From the IMG/VR virus record IMGVR_UViG_3300044691_000566, positions 95,747-159,746 of that record: DNA of 64,000 nucleotides, one strand, 5' to 3'. The notes under the pieces are model-generated. The model made no database searches. It saw only the letters and a list, made by a program, of their open reading frames with translations, and was not told where the DNA came from. Of this stretch, positions 1-7,883 are shown in pieces (positions within the stretch are counted from its first letter, which is position 1; each line of letters begins with the position of its first letter). This DNA comes from a virus. The position numbers and the translations under genes are program-made.

Positions 1-2118
1 ATCCACCACTGGGACCTGGCCTCCCCCGAGGAGAAGGCACAGGGCAAGCGCTGGTACCCCGACGCGCACCTGGTGGCTCGATCCATTGCCCGACTGGACA
101 CCCGCATCAAGACCGACAAGGAGGCCGCCCACAAGGGCGGCGGGGTCCTGAGCGCGTACAGCCCGCAGCAGAACTGGTGGGCCAACCAGCACAACGCGGC
201 GCGGTCCTTCCACGAGCAGCGGGCCCTGGGCAAGGGCGAAGGCATCATGATCATGGCCAGCCACGCCAAGGCGGCCCAGCGGATCATGGACGGCGAAGAC
301 AGCCAGAAGGTGCTGAAGGGGCCGAAGACCTCCGACTTCGCATCCCTGATCGAGCACGGCGGCAACGACGAGCACGGCAACCCCTCGCAGAAAGTCGTCG
401 TCGACCGGCACGCCCTTTCGGTGGCCGCCGGACGCCGCCTGAAGGCCGACGACGTCAACGGCTTCCCCTCCCAGAGTCGGCACTACTACGAGCACGCCGC
501 CGAGCACTACCGCCGCGCGGCAGCCGTCATCTCCGACCGGGAGGGACGCACCGTGCCCCCGCACGAGGTCCAGGCCACCACGTGGCTGGTGCGCCAGCGC
601 CTCAACGCCGAACAGGACAGCTCCCCCGGCCAGAAGGGGCGCGACTCCCTCCAGCGCAAGCACAAGGACGAGTGGCAGGGCCTGACCCATGAGCACGCCC
701 CGGAACTGCACGAGCCGCCCACGAACTCTCATGTGGCCGGGGCCAACGGGGACCTTCCGGAGGGTCTGCACTTCACTTACCACGGTGGACCGGACTACAA
801 GTACCACGTACTGCGCGCCCACACTCCTGATTACAAGCAGGCCGGGAAGTTGGAATGGACGAAGAAGCGTGAAGAGTACTGGGACGAGAAGGGGCCCGCC
901 GACTTCCAGCCCGACAAGCAGTGCGACCACTGCAACATGAACGGTCACGGCGATTCCTGGCACGTCAAGCCCGCCGGTCACATCAATTGGATCGGCGTGG
1001 TCCCTGAATATCAGCGTCGGGGGGTGGCTTCGGCCATGCTGGATCACGCTGCGGCCAATTACGACCCGGCTCCGGTGCACACTGCGCACACCACCGACAG
1101 CGGCAAGGGCCTCCAGCAGAGCCGAAGTGCCGTCCTGCCGAACGACTCCCAGCGCCTGCTGGGCCGCAAGCTGGCCTACGGCGAGCAGCGGGCCCCCGAA
1201 GACGTCGACACCCTGCGTGAGGACGCCTGCCCGGTGTGCGGCGACCGTGACGCCTTCAACGGCGCCACATGCCAGGTGTGCGGCTACGTCGCGCCCCCGA
1301 AAATGTTCCAGGACCCGGACTTGGAGAAGGCCCGGCAGATGGACCTGCGGAAGGACATCGCAGAGTTCAACGATCCGGCCAGCCCCGACCAGCTCGGACC
1401 CGACGGCCAGCCCGTCGCCAACCCGATGGACCCGGCAGCCCTGGACGAGAACGGCAACCCGGTCAACCCCGACGCTGCGGACCAGCAGGCGCAGCCCGGC
1501 ACGCTCCCCGGTGAGGTACAGGCCGAGGTGCAGCCGGGCGGTGACCCGATGGGCGGAGGATCGCCCATGGACCCCGACGCGCTCGGGCAGGACGGCCAGA
1601 TCCCCGAGGAAATGGGTGCGCCGGTCGATCCGGCCATGCTCGGGCCCGACGGCCAGCCGCTGCAACAGCCCGGCCAGCAGCAGATGGTCGGACCGGACGG
1701 GATGCCCATCGGTCCGCAGGCGCTGCCGCCTGACGCGACCACCAGTGAAGGCCAGCCGTTCACCCCGGGGCCCGACATGCCCCAGGGACCGGGCCAACCG
1801 GCAGGACCCCAAGGCCCGGCCGGGCCCGAGGACCTGGACCAGGACGGACAGATCCCCAACCCGGACGCGGGCCAGGGAGTCCCCGGAACCCCCGGGGACG
1901 GTGTACCGGATCTCCAGTGCCCGGCGTGCGGCTTCACCGTGGACGCCACCGCGCCGGTCTCGGTGGACATGGACACCTCGATCATGCCGCCGAGCGGACA
2001 GGCCACCCCCGACGGCGTCCAGGCGGGCGACGTCTGCCCCAACTGCGGTACCGCACAGCTCATCAGCCCCGCCGAGGGGCAGGGCGAAGTACCGCCTCCG
2101 ATGCCCGCACAGATATGA
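1..2118 (+). CDS. Multidomain head-region protein with GNAT-like motif and zinc ribbons (5' partial)
   Basis: The frame is open from base 1, so the start lies to the left; the GTG at 73 is only an internal candidate. The first 240 residues resemble actinophage head-region proteins of the DUF7178 kind (W/Y-rich, AYSPQQNWWANQ). Around residues 308-345 a Cys/His cluster (CDHC) is followed by VPEYQRRGVASAML, which looks like the acetyl-CoA loop of GNAT acetyltransferases. A zinc ribbon (CPVCG...CQVCG) sits near 410-425. A long Pro/Gly/Asp/Gln-rich tail has degenerate MDPxxLGxDGQP repeats, and a last zinc ribbon (CPACG...CPNCG) sits near 640-682. It lies at the left end of the capsid genes, so a virion-associated role is inferred. 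Acetyltransferase activity is not shown. Confidence 0.7.
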   Translation: MHHWDLASPEEKAQGKRWYPDAHLVARSIARLDTRIKTDKEAAHKGGGVLSAYSPQQNWWANQHNAARSFHEQRALGKGEGIMIMASHAKAAQRIMDGEDSQKVLKGPKTSDFASLIEHGGNDEHGNPSQKVVVDRHALSVAAGRRLKADDVNGFPSQSRHYYEHAAEHYRRAAAVISDREGRTVPPHEVQATTWLVRQRLNAEQDSSPGQKGRDSLQRKHKDEWQGLTHEHAPELHEPPTNSHVAGANGDLPEGLHFTYHGGPDYKYHVLRAHTPDYKQAGKLEWTKKREEYWDEKGPADFQPDKQCDHCNMNGHGDSWHVKPAGHINWIGVVPEYQRRGVASAMLDHAAANYDPAPVHTAHTTDSGKGLQQSRSAVLPNDSQRLLGRKLAYGEQRAPEDVDTLREDACPVCGDRDAFNGATCQVCGYVAPPKMFQDPDLEKARQMDLRKDIAEFNDPASPDQLGPDGQPVANPMDPAALDENGNPVNPDAADQQAQPGTLPGEVQAEVQPGGDPMGGGSPMDPDALGQDGQIPEEMGAPVDPAMLGPDGQPLQQPGQQQMVGPDGMPIGPQALPPDATTSEGQPFTPGPDMPQGPGQPAGPQGPAGPEDLDQDGQIPNPDAGQGVPGTPGDGVPDLQCPACGFTVDATAPVSVDMDTSIMPPSGQATPDGVQAGDVCPNCGTAQLISPAEGQGEVPPPMPAQI

Positions 2119-2126
2119 GGAGAGGC

Positions 2127-2360
2127 ATGCCCAGGCCGATCGACGCAGAGCTGAACAGCTCACCGTTCCGCATCAACTTCGAGGTCACCCTCGCCGACGG
2201 CACCAGCGTGGCGTCCCGGGGCTTCATCCCGGAGGAGAGCTGGAACGCCCTGAACGACGAGCAGCGTCTCGCCGAGGTGAGGGCCGGTCTGGAGGCCACC
2301 ACGGCGGCCATCTTCGCTCTGGTCGAGAAGCACGGCTTCCCGGACGTGACCGTCGGATGA
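2127..2360 (+). CDS. Small hypothetical protein
   Basis: 77 residues. ATG 2127 is preferred over ATG 2115 because GAGGAGAGG lies just upstream. The sequence is mixed beta then helix (FRINFEVTLADG, then a helical NDEQRLAEVRAGL stretch), with no family recognised. It follows the stop of the previous gene by 8 bases and overlaps the next gene by 4 (ATGA), so the three are probably cotranslated in the head operon. Confidence 0.7.
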   Translation: MPRPIDAELNSSPFRINFEVTLADGTSVASRGFIPEESWNALNDEQRLAEVRAGLEATTAAIFALVEKHGFPDVTVG

Positions 2361-2575
2361 GCGGCGACATGGCGACCACGGCCGTGATTACGGTCGAAGG
2401 CATCGAGTACTACCCGTGGGACGTCTGCGGTGCCCCCGACGGCTGCGTGATGGGCCGCGAGCGGGGCTACGTCAAGAACGGCGTGATTCACGTGCGGGCG
2501 GACATTCAGCCGCCCGCCGAAGGCTGGGGCGAGCACATCTGTTCGGGCACCTGCTCTCGTCCTGTCCTGGTGTGA
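2357..2575 (+). CDS. Small Cys-rich hypothetical protein
   Basis: 72 residues from ATG 2357, overlapping the previous stop; ATG 2369 is an alternative. Four cysteines in two pairs (VCGAPDGC and HICSGTC) could bind a metal. No family was recognised. It ends just before a leader hairpin that precedes the next gene. Confidence 0.6.
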   Translation: MSGDMATTAVITVEGIEYYPWDVCGAPDGCVMGRERGYVKNGVIHVRADIQPPAEGWGEHICSGTCSRPVLV

Positions 2576-2579
2576 CCCA

Positions 2580-2598
2580 GGCCCCGTAAGGGGTGAAG
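2580..2598 (+). promoter_or_regulatory. Structural-gene leader hairpin, copy 1
   Basis: CCCC (2582-2585), loop GTAA (a GNRA tetraloop), GGGG (2590-2593), then TGAAG. It sits about 50 bases before the start at 2647. Related hairpins precede at least seven other structural genes in the window (see findings). Confidence 0.45.
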
Positions 2599-2646
2599 AC
2601 CACCGCCCACGGCCTCCGTGAGCCCGCATCCGAGGAAGTACATCTC

Positions 2647-3567
2647 ATGGCATCTGGTAACCGCCCGCTCATGCAGGCCATGGCGTCCCAGCAGAAGACG
2701 CTGGAGGCCACCCGCCAGCACATGGCCAGGGTCACTGCCCGCAACGCCGAACTGGAGCGTCAGTTCGCCATCCAGGGCCTCCAGCTCGCGTACGTGGCGC
2801 GGCTGGCGGGGGTGACGAAGGAGGTCGAGGCGATCAAGCGCCAGGCCGACATCGACAACCCGGCGCAGCCCGTGCCCAACCCGCCCTCGGAGGCCCCGGT
2901 GGAGACCACCGAGCAGGCCGCCACCCCGGAGGCGTACGACAACCCCAACCAGATCGGGCAGACCCCCGGAGCCAACCAGGGCGTCGCGGCCGAGACCACC
3001 GCCACGCCGATGGACCCGGGCGTGACCCTGCCGACCGCGCCGTACAACCAGCTCCTCAACGTCTCCGCCCCGGTGGCCGGAACCGAGACCCACACCCCGC
3101 CGGACACCACGCGCATCGAGACCGACGTCCGCGTGGGCGACCCGATGAACCCGGAGACGGCCTACCCGCTCAACCCGGCGTTCGGGCCGTCCGCGCAGCA
3201 GGGCACCACCCCGCCGCGTGACGGGGAGATGAGCCAGACCGGTTCCCGCAACCGGACCCTGGCCTCCATGCGCCTGGCCCGTCACCGGATCACCGCCGGT
3301 CTGGTCCGGGGTGACGAGTTCGCGGTGGCCGCCTCCATCGAGGGCGACCAGAACCTGAGCGACGCGATGATCCGCCACGAGATCGCCACCCTGTCGCAGG
3401 TGACCAAGGCCGCCGCGCGGCAGGCCCGGCCGCAGGGCCTGGTGCCGCGCTCGGCTTCCGGTGTGCAGCGCACCACGCCGTCCCTGGTGACGCAGCCCGC
3501 CCCCATCACGTCGGTGGCGGGGTCCGTGGGCGCCTACGACGAGGACGCCGAGAGCCTTTTCGACTAG
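2647..3567 (+). CDS. Scaffold-like head protein
   Basis: 306 residues from ATG 2647, preceded by GAGGAAG at good spacing; a GTG at 2593 would add 18 residues but falls inside the leader hairpin. Residues 1-70 are helical and coiled-coil-like, 75-200 are Pro/Thr/Ala-rich and look disordered, and 205-265 are helical again (RTLASMRLARHRITAGL, then an acidic segment). The C-terminus is acidic (DEDAESLFD). Composition and place, between the left-end head protein and the decoration/capsid genes, suit a scaffold or internal head protein. There is no recognisable homology, so this is inference. Confidence 0.55.
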   Translation: MASGNRPLMQAMASQQKTLEATRQHMARVTARNAELERQFAIQGLQLAYVARLAGVTKEVEAIKRQADIDNPAQPVPNPPSEAPVETTEQAATPEAYDNPNQIGQTPGANQGVAAETTATPMDPGVTLPTAPYNQLLNVSAPVAGTETHTPPDTTRIETDVRVGDPMNPETAYPLNPAFGPSAQQGTTPPRDGEMSQTGSRNRTLASMRLARHRITAGLVRGDEFAVAASIEGDQNLSDAMIRHEIATLSQVTKAAARQARPQGLVPRSASGVQRTTPSLVTQPAPITSVAGSVGAYDEDAESLFD

Positions 3568-3583
3568 GGTCTCTCCTCGGATC

Positions 3584-3628
3584 GCAGCCCCCTCACAGCG
3601 CTATGGGAGGGGGCTGCGGCATGTTTTC
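3584..3628 (+). terminator. Rho-independent terminator
   Basis: 11-bp stem GCAGCCCCCTC / GAGGGGGCTGC (3584-3594 and 3607-3617) followed by TTTT at 3624-3627. It separates the scaffold-like gene from the decoration and capsid genes, which therefore probably have their own promoter or rely on read-through. Confidence 0.75.
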
Positions 3629-3650
3629 AGGCCCTTGATCCTGTCTTCCC

Positions 3651-3681
3651 CGGCCCGAGCCCTCGAAAGGGGTGAGAAGGG
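3651..3681 (+). promoter_or_regulatory. Structural-gene leader hairpin, copy 2
   Basis: GGCCC...GGGCC outer arms enclose CCCT-CGAA-AGGG and then GGTGAGAAG. It is part of a 120-base leader before the gene at 3748. Confidence 0.4.
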
Positions 3682-3692
3682 CCTGTCTCGTA

Positions 3693-3724
3693 TCGGACAT
3701 CGAGCAGACGGCCCATATGTCCGA
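3693..3724 (+). promoter_or_regulatory. Leader hairpin before decoration/capsid genes
   Basis: Perfect 8-bp inverted repeat TCGGACAT / ATGTCCGA with a 16-base loop, ending about 15 bases before the ribosome binding site (GGGAGGG) of the gene at 3748. It may stabilise the capsid mRNA 5' end or be an operator. Confidence 0.4.
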
Positions 3725-3747
3725 ATAGACGAGATGGGAGGGAAAGC

Positions 3748-4272
3748 ATGCTCCGTACCCGTATGGCGACTTCGTACATCAAGCGTACGATTCGACCGCT
3801 TTATGGTTGGACGCAGGCGACGCCCGCTTCCTGCTTCCTGGACGCAGCTTGGGACCGTTCCGTCCCGATCTGGCCTGGAATGGTGTTCATGAAGACCGCC
3901 GGGGAGAACGTGTCCCTGATAGGCGCGACCAGCAGCATCCCCTACGGCCTGGGCGCCCTGTACGTCGGCGGCGACGGCATCGACGAGCCGCTGGACTCGG
4001 GCATCAACACCTTCTCGGTGTGGAAGCTCGCCCCCGACGCCGAGTTCGAGATCCTCGCCCCCGCCTTCGACACCACTCAGGCGTGGGTCGAGCCGGGCGA
4101 CGGCACCGAACAGCTCATCTACGGTGCCGCCACCGGCACCGGTCGTGGCAAGCTCGCGCTCGCCACCAACGGGTCGGTCGTGACTGCGCTCACCGTGCAG
4201 CCGGTCGCCCGCCTCCTGAAGGTCAACTCCGCGACGAAGATCACCATCGGTGGACTTCGTCAGAAGTACTAG
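3748..4272 (+). CDS. Probable capsid decoration protein
   Basis: 174 residues from ATG 3748 with a strong GGGAGGG site. The sequence is beta-rich with many Gly/Thr/Ser and few charges (GTGRGKLALATNGSVVTALT), typical of small head-stabilising proteins. It ends 13 bases before the major capsid gene, where decoration proteins are commonly found. The assignment rests on position, size and composition rather than a recognised motif. Confidence 0.55.
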   Translation: MLRTRMATSYIKRTIRPLYGWTQATPASCFLDAAWDRSVPIWPGMVFMKTAGENVSLIGATSSIPYGLGALYVGGDGIDEPLDSGINTFSVWKLAPDAEFEILAPAFDTTQAWVEPGDGTEQLIYGAATGTGRGKLALATNGSVVTALTVQPVARLLKVNSATKITIGGLRQKY

Positions 4273-4285
4273 GAGCTGACTGACG

Positions 4286-5275
4286 ATGACGACTCAGACT
4301 CTCGCCGCCACCTCGTCCCTGCGCGGCCGTATCGCGCGCAAGTCCGACGACTACGCCAACGCCATCATGGAGCGCCGCAAGAGCAACGCGCCGCTCACCC
4401 ATGAGGCCAAGGTCAAGAAGATGGCGTTGATCCTCTCCGACGAGACCAGCGGCATCCGCCGCCTGGGCGTCGGGATGGTCGGCCCCATCCAGCTCAAGCT
4501 GCGCTACCAGGGCATCACCAGGAACGTGCTGGTGGAGGACCCGGTTACCCCGGGTACCCCCGTCGAGTACGACGTCTGGGATGATCTTGGTCAGGCGTAC
4601 ATCATGTCCGGCACCGAGGGCGAAGTCCGTGTGACTCCGTTCGAGGGCAAGCGCGTTCCGGTGCGGTTCTTCCGTATCGCCTCGCGCCCGGCCATCCGCA
4701 AGGAGGACCTGTTCTACCTGCGTATCAACGCAGTTGAGCAGGCCCAGGACGAGACCAAGCAGGCCATCCTCAAGCAGGAGGACACCCGCCTGCTCGTCCT
4801 GCTCCAGGCGGCGCTGACCGACTACGCCACCCGGCCGGACCACACGGTCACCCCGAACCACAACATCACCGAGGCGTCGGGCTACCTGACGCCGGGCTCG
4901 CTGTACTCGGCCGTCGCCATGACGGACATGCACGAGTTGCAGAGTGCCAGGATCTTGATCAACCCGTTCGACTTCCGGGACCTCTACCGCTGGGACATCA
5001 ACCAGACCGGCTGGGCGTTCAAGGACCGGGTCGTCGCGGGCGAGACGATCACCTCGTTCGGCGAGTTCCAGATCCAGCGGTCGATCATCGTGCCGCAGGG
5101 CAAGGTCTTCCTCACCCCGGAGCCCAACTTCTTGGGCGTTTTCCCCGTTTTGTACTCCTTGGACGTCGAGGAGAACCACATGGTGGAGGCGTTCTGGAAG
5201 GGCTGGGTGTTCGACGAGATGGTGAACATGACCATTTTGAACGCAAGGGGAATTGCCACGATTACCAAGGCTTAG
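4286..5275 (+). CDS. Major capsid protein
   Basis: 329 residues. The layout suits a HK97-fold shell protein: a charged helical N-arm (residues 10-60), a beta-rich E-loop-like region (80-130), a long spine-helix-like stretch (INAVEQAQDETKQAILKQED), and a C-terminal P/A domain with ILINPFDFRDLYRW and VFPVLYSLDVEENH, which resemble actinophage myovirus capsid proteins. No separate protease or cleavage site is evident. AGGAGCTGAC precedes ATG 4286. The convergent HNH gene begins 15 bases after the stop. Confidence 0.85.
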   Translation: MTTQTLAATSSLRGRIARKSDDYANAIMERRKSNAPLTHEAKVKKMALILSDETSGIRRLGVGMVGPIQLKLRYQGITRNVLVEDPVTPGTPVEYDVWDDLGQAYIMSGTEGEVRVTPFEGKRVPVRFFRIASRPAIRKEDLFYLRINAVEQAQDETKQAILKQEDTRLLVLLQAALTDYATRPDHTVTPNHNITEASGYLTPGSLYSAVAMTDMHELQSARILINPFDFRDLYRWDINQTGWAFKDRVVAGETITSFGEFQIQRSIIVPQGKVFLTPEPNFLGVFPVLYSLDVEENHMVEAFWKGWVFDEMVNMTILNARGIATITKA

Positions 5276-5290
5276 TCCCTGGTGTCCGGT

Positions 5291-5827
5291 TTAGCCCAAG
5301 TGGCCCCACCGGGCACCAGTGACGAGTCGGGAGATCGCGCCCTGGCCAACCCCGTAGACGGCGGCGAGAGCCCTCTGGCTTTCGCCGCCGTCGGCGTATC
5401 TGCGGCGTATCTCCAGAACCTGCCACTCCTCCAGCTTGGCGGCAGCGTTGCCTGACCCTCGTGAAGAGGTGCCGTGCAGGATCTTGTCAGCTTCGTTCTC
5501 CCCAGAAGTGCCCCAGACGAGGTTCTCCTGCCGGTTGTCCGTAGAGTCACCGTTCAGGTGGCGCCCCTCCTGGCCCGGCTCCGGAAGACCCACAAAGGCC
5601 CCCAGGACGAGCTGGTGGACCAGGCGCTGGGCTCGGACACCGTCGATCGACATCATGATGTTCAGGTAGCCCCCGCCGTGACGGCCGGGCTTGAGTATGC
5701 GGCCCTGGACGTAGTGCCGCCGGGTCTGGCGCGACAGACTGCGCACGCGGCCAAGCGACGACACCTCGTAGAACTCATCGAACTCCGGTATGGGGACCGG
5801 CTTCCACTCTTCAGTCATGCGAGGCAT
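5291..5827 (-). CDS. HNH homing endonuclease with NUMOD4 domain
   Basis: 178 residues. Residues 5-55 form a NUMOD4 DNA-binding module (EEWKPVPIPEFDEFYEVSSL), 55-115 an HNH module (GRHLNGDSTDNRQENLVWGT), and 130-175 a helix-turn-helix tail (GESQRALAAVYGVGQGAISR). Free-standing HNH genes of this type are homing endonucleases. This one lies opposite to and directly behind the capsid gene. A promoter-like TTGACG (5855-5850), 16-base spacer, TACAAG (5833-5828) would start transcription near 5821, so the second ATG at 5818 may be the real, nearly leaderless start. Confidence 0.85.
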   Translation of the reverse strand: MPRMTEEWKPVPIPEFDEFYEVSSLGRVRSLSRQTRRHYVQGRILKPGRHGGGYLNIMMSIDGVRAQRLVHQLVLGAFVGLPEPGQEGRHLNGDSTDNRQENLVWGTSGENEADKILHGTSSRGSGNAAAKLEEWQVLEIRRRYADGGESQRALAAVYGVGQGAISRLVTGARWGHLG

Positions 5828-5860
5828 CTTGTAGTACAGGACTTGACATCGTCAACTCCA

Positions 5861-5970
5861 AACGAAGGCCCCCGGATTTAAAAATCCGGGGGCCGTTCCC
5901 CTGCCCAGCCATGCCACGCCCAGCCAAACCCCACCGTGCCGGGCCATACCATGAGGCCCTGACTCTATCA
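5861..5970 (-). ncRNA. GGYNN-repeat small RNA unit (minus array, 1)
   Basis: Reading the minus strand: extended -10 TGATAGAGT at 5970, then 11 phased GGYNN pentamers, then a terminator with arms GGCCCCCGGATT / AATCCGGGGGCC (5867-5894). No good -35 is seen. The hairpin is close to the promoter of the HNH gene and may insulate it. Confidence 0.6.
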
Positions 5971-5975
5971 TCTCC

Positions 5976-6078
5976 AACGACTGAGGGGCTCCCCGTAGGA
6001 AGCCCCTCCCATGCCTTGCCACGCCGAACCGGGCCCTGCCTTGCCCTGCCAGGGCATGCCAGGGCCTTGACCCTGTCA
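5976..6078 (-). ncRNA. GGYNN-repeat small RNA unit (minus array, 2)
   Basis: Promoter TTGACA (6098-6093), exactly 17 bases, CAGGGT preceded by TGA; then 11 pentamers (one imperfect); then stem GAGGGGCT / AGCCCCTC at 5983-6008. One of the clearest promoters of the family. Confidence 0.65.
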
Positions 6079-6098
6079 TCTCCAATGGCACCTGTCAA

Positions 6099-6207
6099 AC
6101 GACTGAGGGCGCCACCCCGAAGGATGACGCCCTCCCATGCCCCGCCTGGCCCTGCCAGACCTCGCCACGCCGAGCCTCGCCCAGCCCCGCAAGACCTGAC
6201 TCTGTCA
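6099..6207 (-). ncRNA. GGYNN-repeat small RNA unit (minus array, 3)
   Basis: Promoter TTGACA (6227-6222), 17 bases, CAGAGT with TGA before it; 11 perfectly phased pentamers; hairpin GAGGGCGCCA / TGACGCCCTC (6105-6134) with one mismatch. Confidence 0.65.
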
Positions 6208-6225
6208 TCCCTGCCCGCATCTGTC

Positions 6226-6324
6226 AAAGCTGAGGGCGATCACCCGTAGATGATCGCCCTCCCATGCCCTGCCCGGCCAAGCCGAGCCGCGCCATGCCTA
6301 GCCCTGCAAGACCTGACTCTATCA
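6226..6324 (-). ncRNA. GGYNN-repeat small RNA unit (minus array, 4)
   Basis: Extended -10 TGATAGAGT at 6324, no convincing -35; 9 pentamers; 11-bp hairpin GAGGGCGATCA / TGATCGCCCTC (6232-6261). Confidence 0.6.
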
Positions 6325-6436
6325 GCCCCAATGACGAAGGGGCCCGAAGGACCCCTTCTCCCTGCCCTGCCCGGCCTAGCCCCACCGCGCCAGACCTTGC
6401 CCAGCCGTGCCTAGCCACGCGGCCCTGACTCTATCA
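6325..6436 (-). ncRNA. GGYNN-repeat small RNA unit (minus array, 5)
   Basis: The TGA of TGATAGAGT is also the stop codon of the minus-strand HTH gene. 12 phased pentamers follow, then hairpin GAAGGGG / CCCCTTC (6336-6358). This is the first unit of the five-unit minus array, which fills the whole gene-free stretch 5828-6433. Confidence 0.6.
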
Positions 6437-6748
6437 GGACTTCTCCGGCGTCGGCTTGGGCGTGTGGATGCCGGTCTTCCGGACCCACCCGGCCTCGAAA
6501 TCCTCCACCTGGTCCTTCGTCCACATGCGGCCCATGCGCAGCACCCGCCAGGGCTGGCCCAGGCGCCCGGTGGCCAGCTCGTCGGCCCGCTGCTTGGTCA
6601 CGCCCCAGCGGTCGGCCAGCTCGGCGAGCCCGAAGACCTGCATGTCCTCCAGGAGTTCCGCCACCCGCTGGAGGACCACGTCCTCGGCCTGCTCGCTCAG
6701 GTGGTCGTCGAAGGTGGGGGTACCCGGGAGTTCACGCTGATCGTTCAT
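6434..6748 (-). CDS. Small helix-turn-helix DNA-binding protein
   Basis: 104 residues from ATG 6748; an in-frame upstream start would give 114 residues. The core VFGLAELADRWGVTKQRADELATGRL followed by WRVLRMGRMWTKDQVEDFE is an excisionase/MerR-like winged helix-turn-helix. It is preceded on the minus strand by GACGATGTCAAG, a string also found before the HNH gene, so the two may share a regulator. It could be a repressor or a cofactor of an unseen regulator. Confidence 0.65.
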   Translation of the reverse strand: MNDQRELPGTPTFDDHLSEQAEDVVLQRVAELLEDMQVFGLAELADRWGVTKQRADELATGRLGQPWRVLRMGRMWTKDQVEDFEAGWVRKTGIHTPKPTPEKS

Positions 6749-6864
6749 ACGTCCAGTGGAACACATACGCCTTGACATCGTCTACCCCATCGTGCCACGC
6801 TCCATCTGCACGAGAGGGCCTTGCTCCGCCCCCACGGACCCCGGTCCGTGGCCCCTCGTCGCCG

Positions 6865-6904
6865 AAAGACCCCGGCTCGGACCCCCTGGCCGGGGTCTTT
6901 CCTG
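6865..6904 (+). terminator. Bidirectional terminator between divergent genes
   Basis: 12-bp stem AAAGACCCCGGC / GCCGGGGTCTTT (6865-6876 and 6889-6900) with A-rich and T-rich flanks, usable on both strands. The rest of 6749-6961 holds the minus-strand promoter region and the leader of the gene at 6962; no further gene is seen. Confidence 0.65.
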
Positions 6905-6961
6905 TTGGACCGGCAGCGACTCCGCGTAAGGGACGAGAACCCCTCACGAACGGAGACCCCC

Positions 6962-7501
6962 ATGCCTGTCGGCGGAACGATCGTCGCGCGCAACCGGATG
7001 GACAGCATCACCGTCCTCGCCTCGGACATCAAGGGCACCCACTCGGTGGAGTGGGCCGCCTACAAGGACCCTTCCGGAGATGACATTCAGTTCATCCCCG
7101 AGGAGGTCCTGGCCTCCGTCGCCTTCAAGAAGGCCCTCGCCAGGGGCGTCGTGGAGCTGCTGGAGGACGAGTCCGACCCCGAGGTGGTGCTGGCCCTGGG
7201 CAAGCAGGTCGACGCGTTCAAGCGCCGCCAGGAGGGCGCCAAGGAGACCGCCGAGGCGCTGATCGAGAAGCCGACCACCCGGGACACCGTCCGCGCCTTC
7301 TGCGTCGGACCGGACACCCGGGGCACCGGTACCTGCGAGGAGGCGGTGGCCATCTCGGAGAAGCTCCTCAAGGACGTGCCGCCCCTCTGCACCCGTCACC
7401 AGAACCTCGCGCACCAGTACGTGCCCGAGGTCGACACCAAGGGCGACGAGACCAAGACGAAGTGGGTCCGGGTCATCATCGGGTCCCGCGAGCGTGACTG
7501 A
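6962..7501 (+). CDS. Hypothetical virion-region protein
   Basis: 179 residues from ATG 6962 with CGGAG upstream. Residues 1-40 are beta-rich, 40-95 helical and charged, and 110-145 hold three cysteines and a histidine (FCVGPDT, TCEEAV, LCTRHQ) that might bind metal. It lies at the start of a plus-strand block of virion-type genes and overlaps the alternative start of the next gene. No family was recognised. Confidence 0.65.
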   Translation: MPVGGTIVARNRMDSITVLASDIKGTHSVEWAAYKDPSGDDIQFIPEEVLASVAFKKALARGVVELLEDESDPEVVLALGKQVDAFKRRQEGAKETAEALIEKPTTRDTVRAFCVGPDTRGTGTCEEAVAISEKLLKDVPPLCTRHQNLAHQYVPEVDTKGDETKTKWVRVIIGSRERD

Positions 7502-7514
7502 GAAGGGCGGACAG

Positions 7515-7859
7515 ATGACCGAGCAGGAGACCGGCCAGGTCCCCGAAGCCGTGGAGGACGACACCCCCGTGGCCTCCACGCACGTCCCGGACCCGACCGC
7601 CATGTCCGGCACCCTGGAGACCTCCGGGACCGGTGGGGGCCGCAACGAGCGCATCACCGGCACCACCAACATCTTCGGCCGGATCGAGCGGGACATCGTC
7701 GCGGTGCGCAACGTCGTCCTCAAGGACGGCGAACGCGTCGTGGAGACGGTCGAGCACGTCCTGCGCAAGGAGCCCGACCCGCAGGAGGACGCCGGGAAGG
7801 CGACGGCGGCCGACGGCAAGCAGGCCGGGAAGACCACCCCGGCCGCCAAGAAGAAGTAG
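7515..7859 (+). CDS. Hypothetical protein with Lys/Ala-rich tail
   Basis: 114 residues from ATG 7515 (GAAGGGCGG upstream); GTG 7494 is a weaker start overlapping the previous gene. The N-terminus is acidic and Thr/Pro-rich, a central helix reads IERDIVAVRNVVL, and the tail is basic (PAAKKK). The low-complexity ends suggest a disordered virion-associated or DNA-binding protein. Function unknown. Confidence 0.6.
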   Translation: MTEQETGQVPEAVEDDTPVASTHVPDPTAMSGTLETSGTGGGRNERITGTTNIFGRIERDIVAVRNVVLKDGERVVETVEHVLRKEPDPQEDAGKATAADGKQAGKTTPAAKKK

Positions 7860-7883
7860 CCGAGCAGAGAGAGAGCAGCACCC

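Noticed and set aside
5861-6436. CRISPR-like array
   Set aside because: Unit spacing is about 110 bases, units have their own promoters and terminators, and there are no unique spacers between identical repeats.
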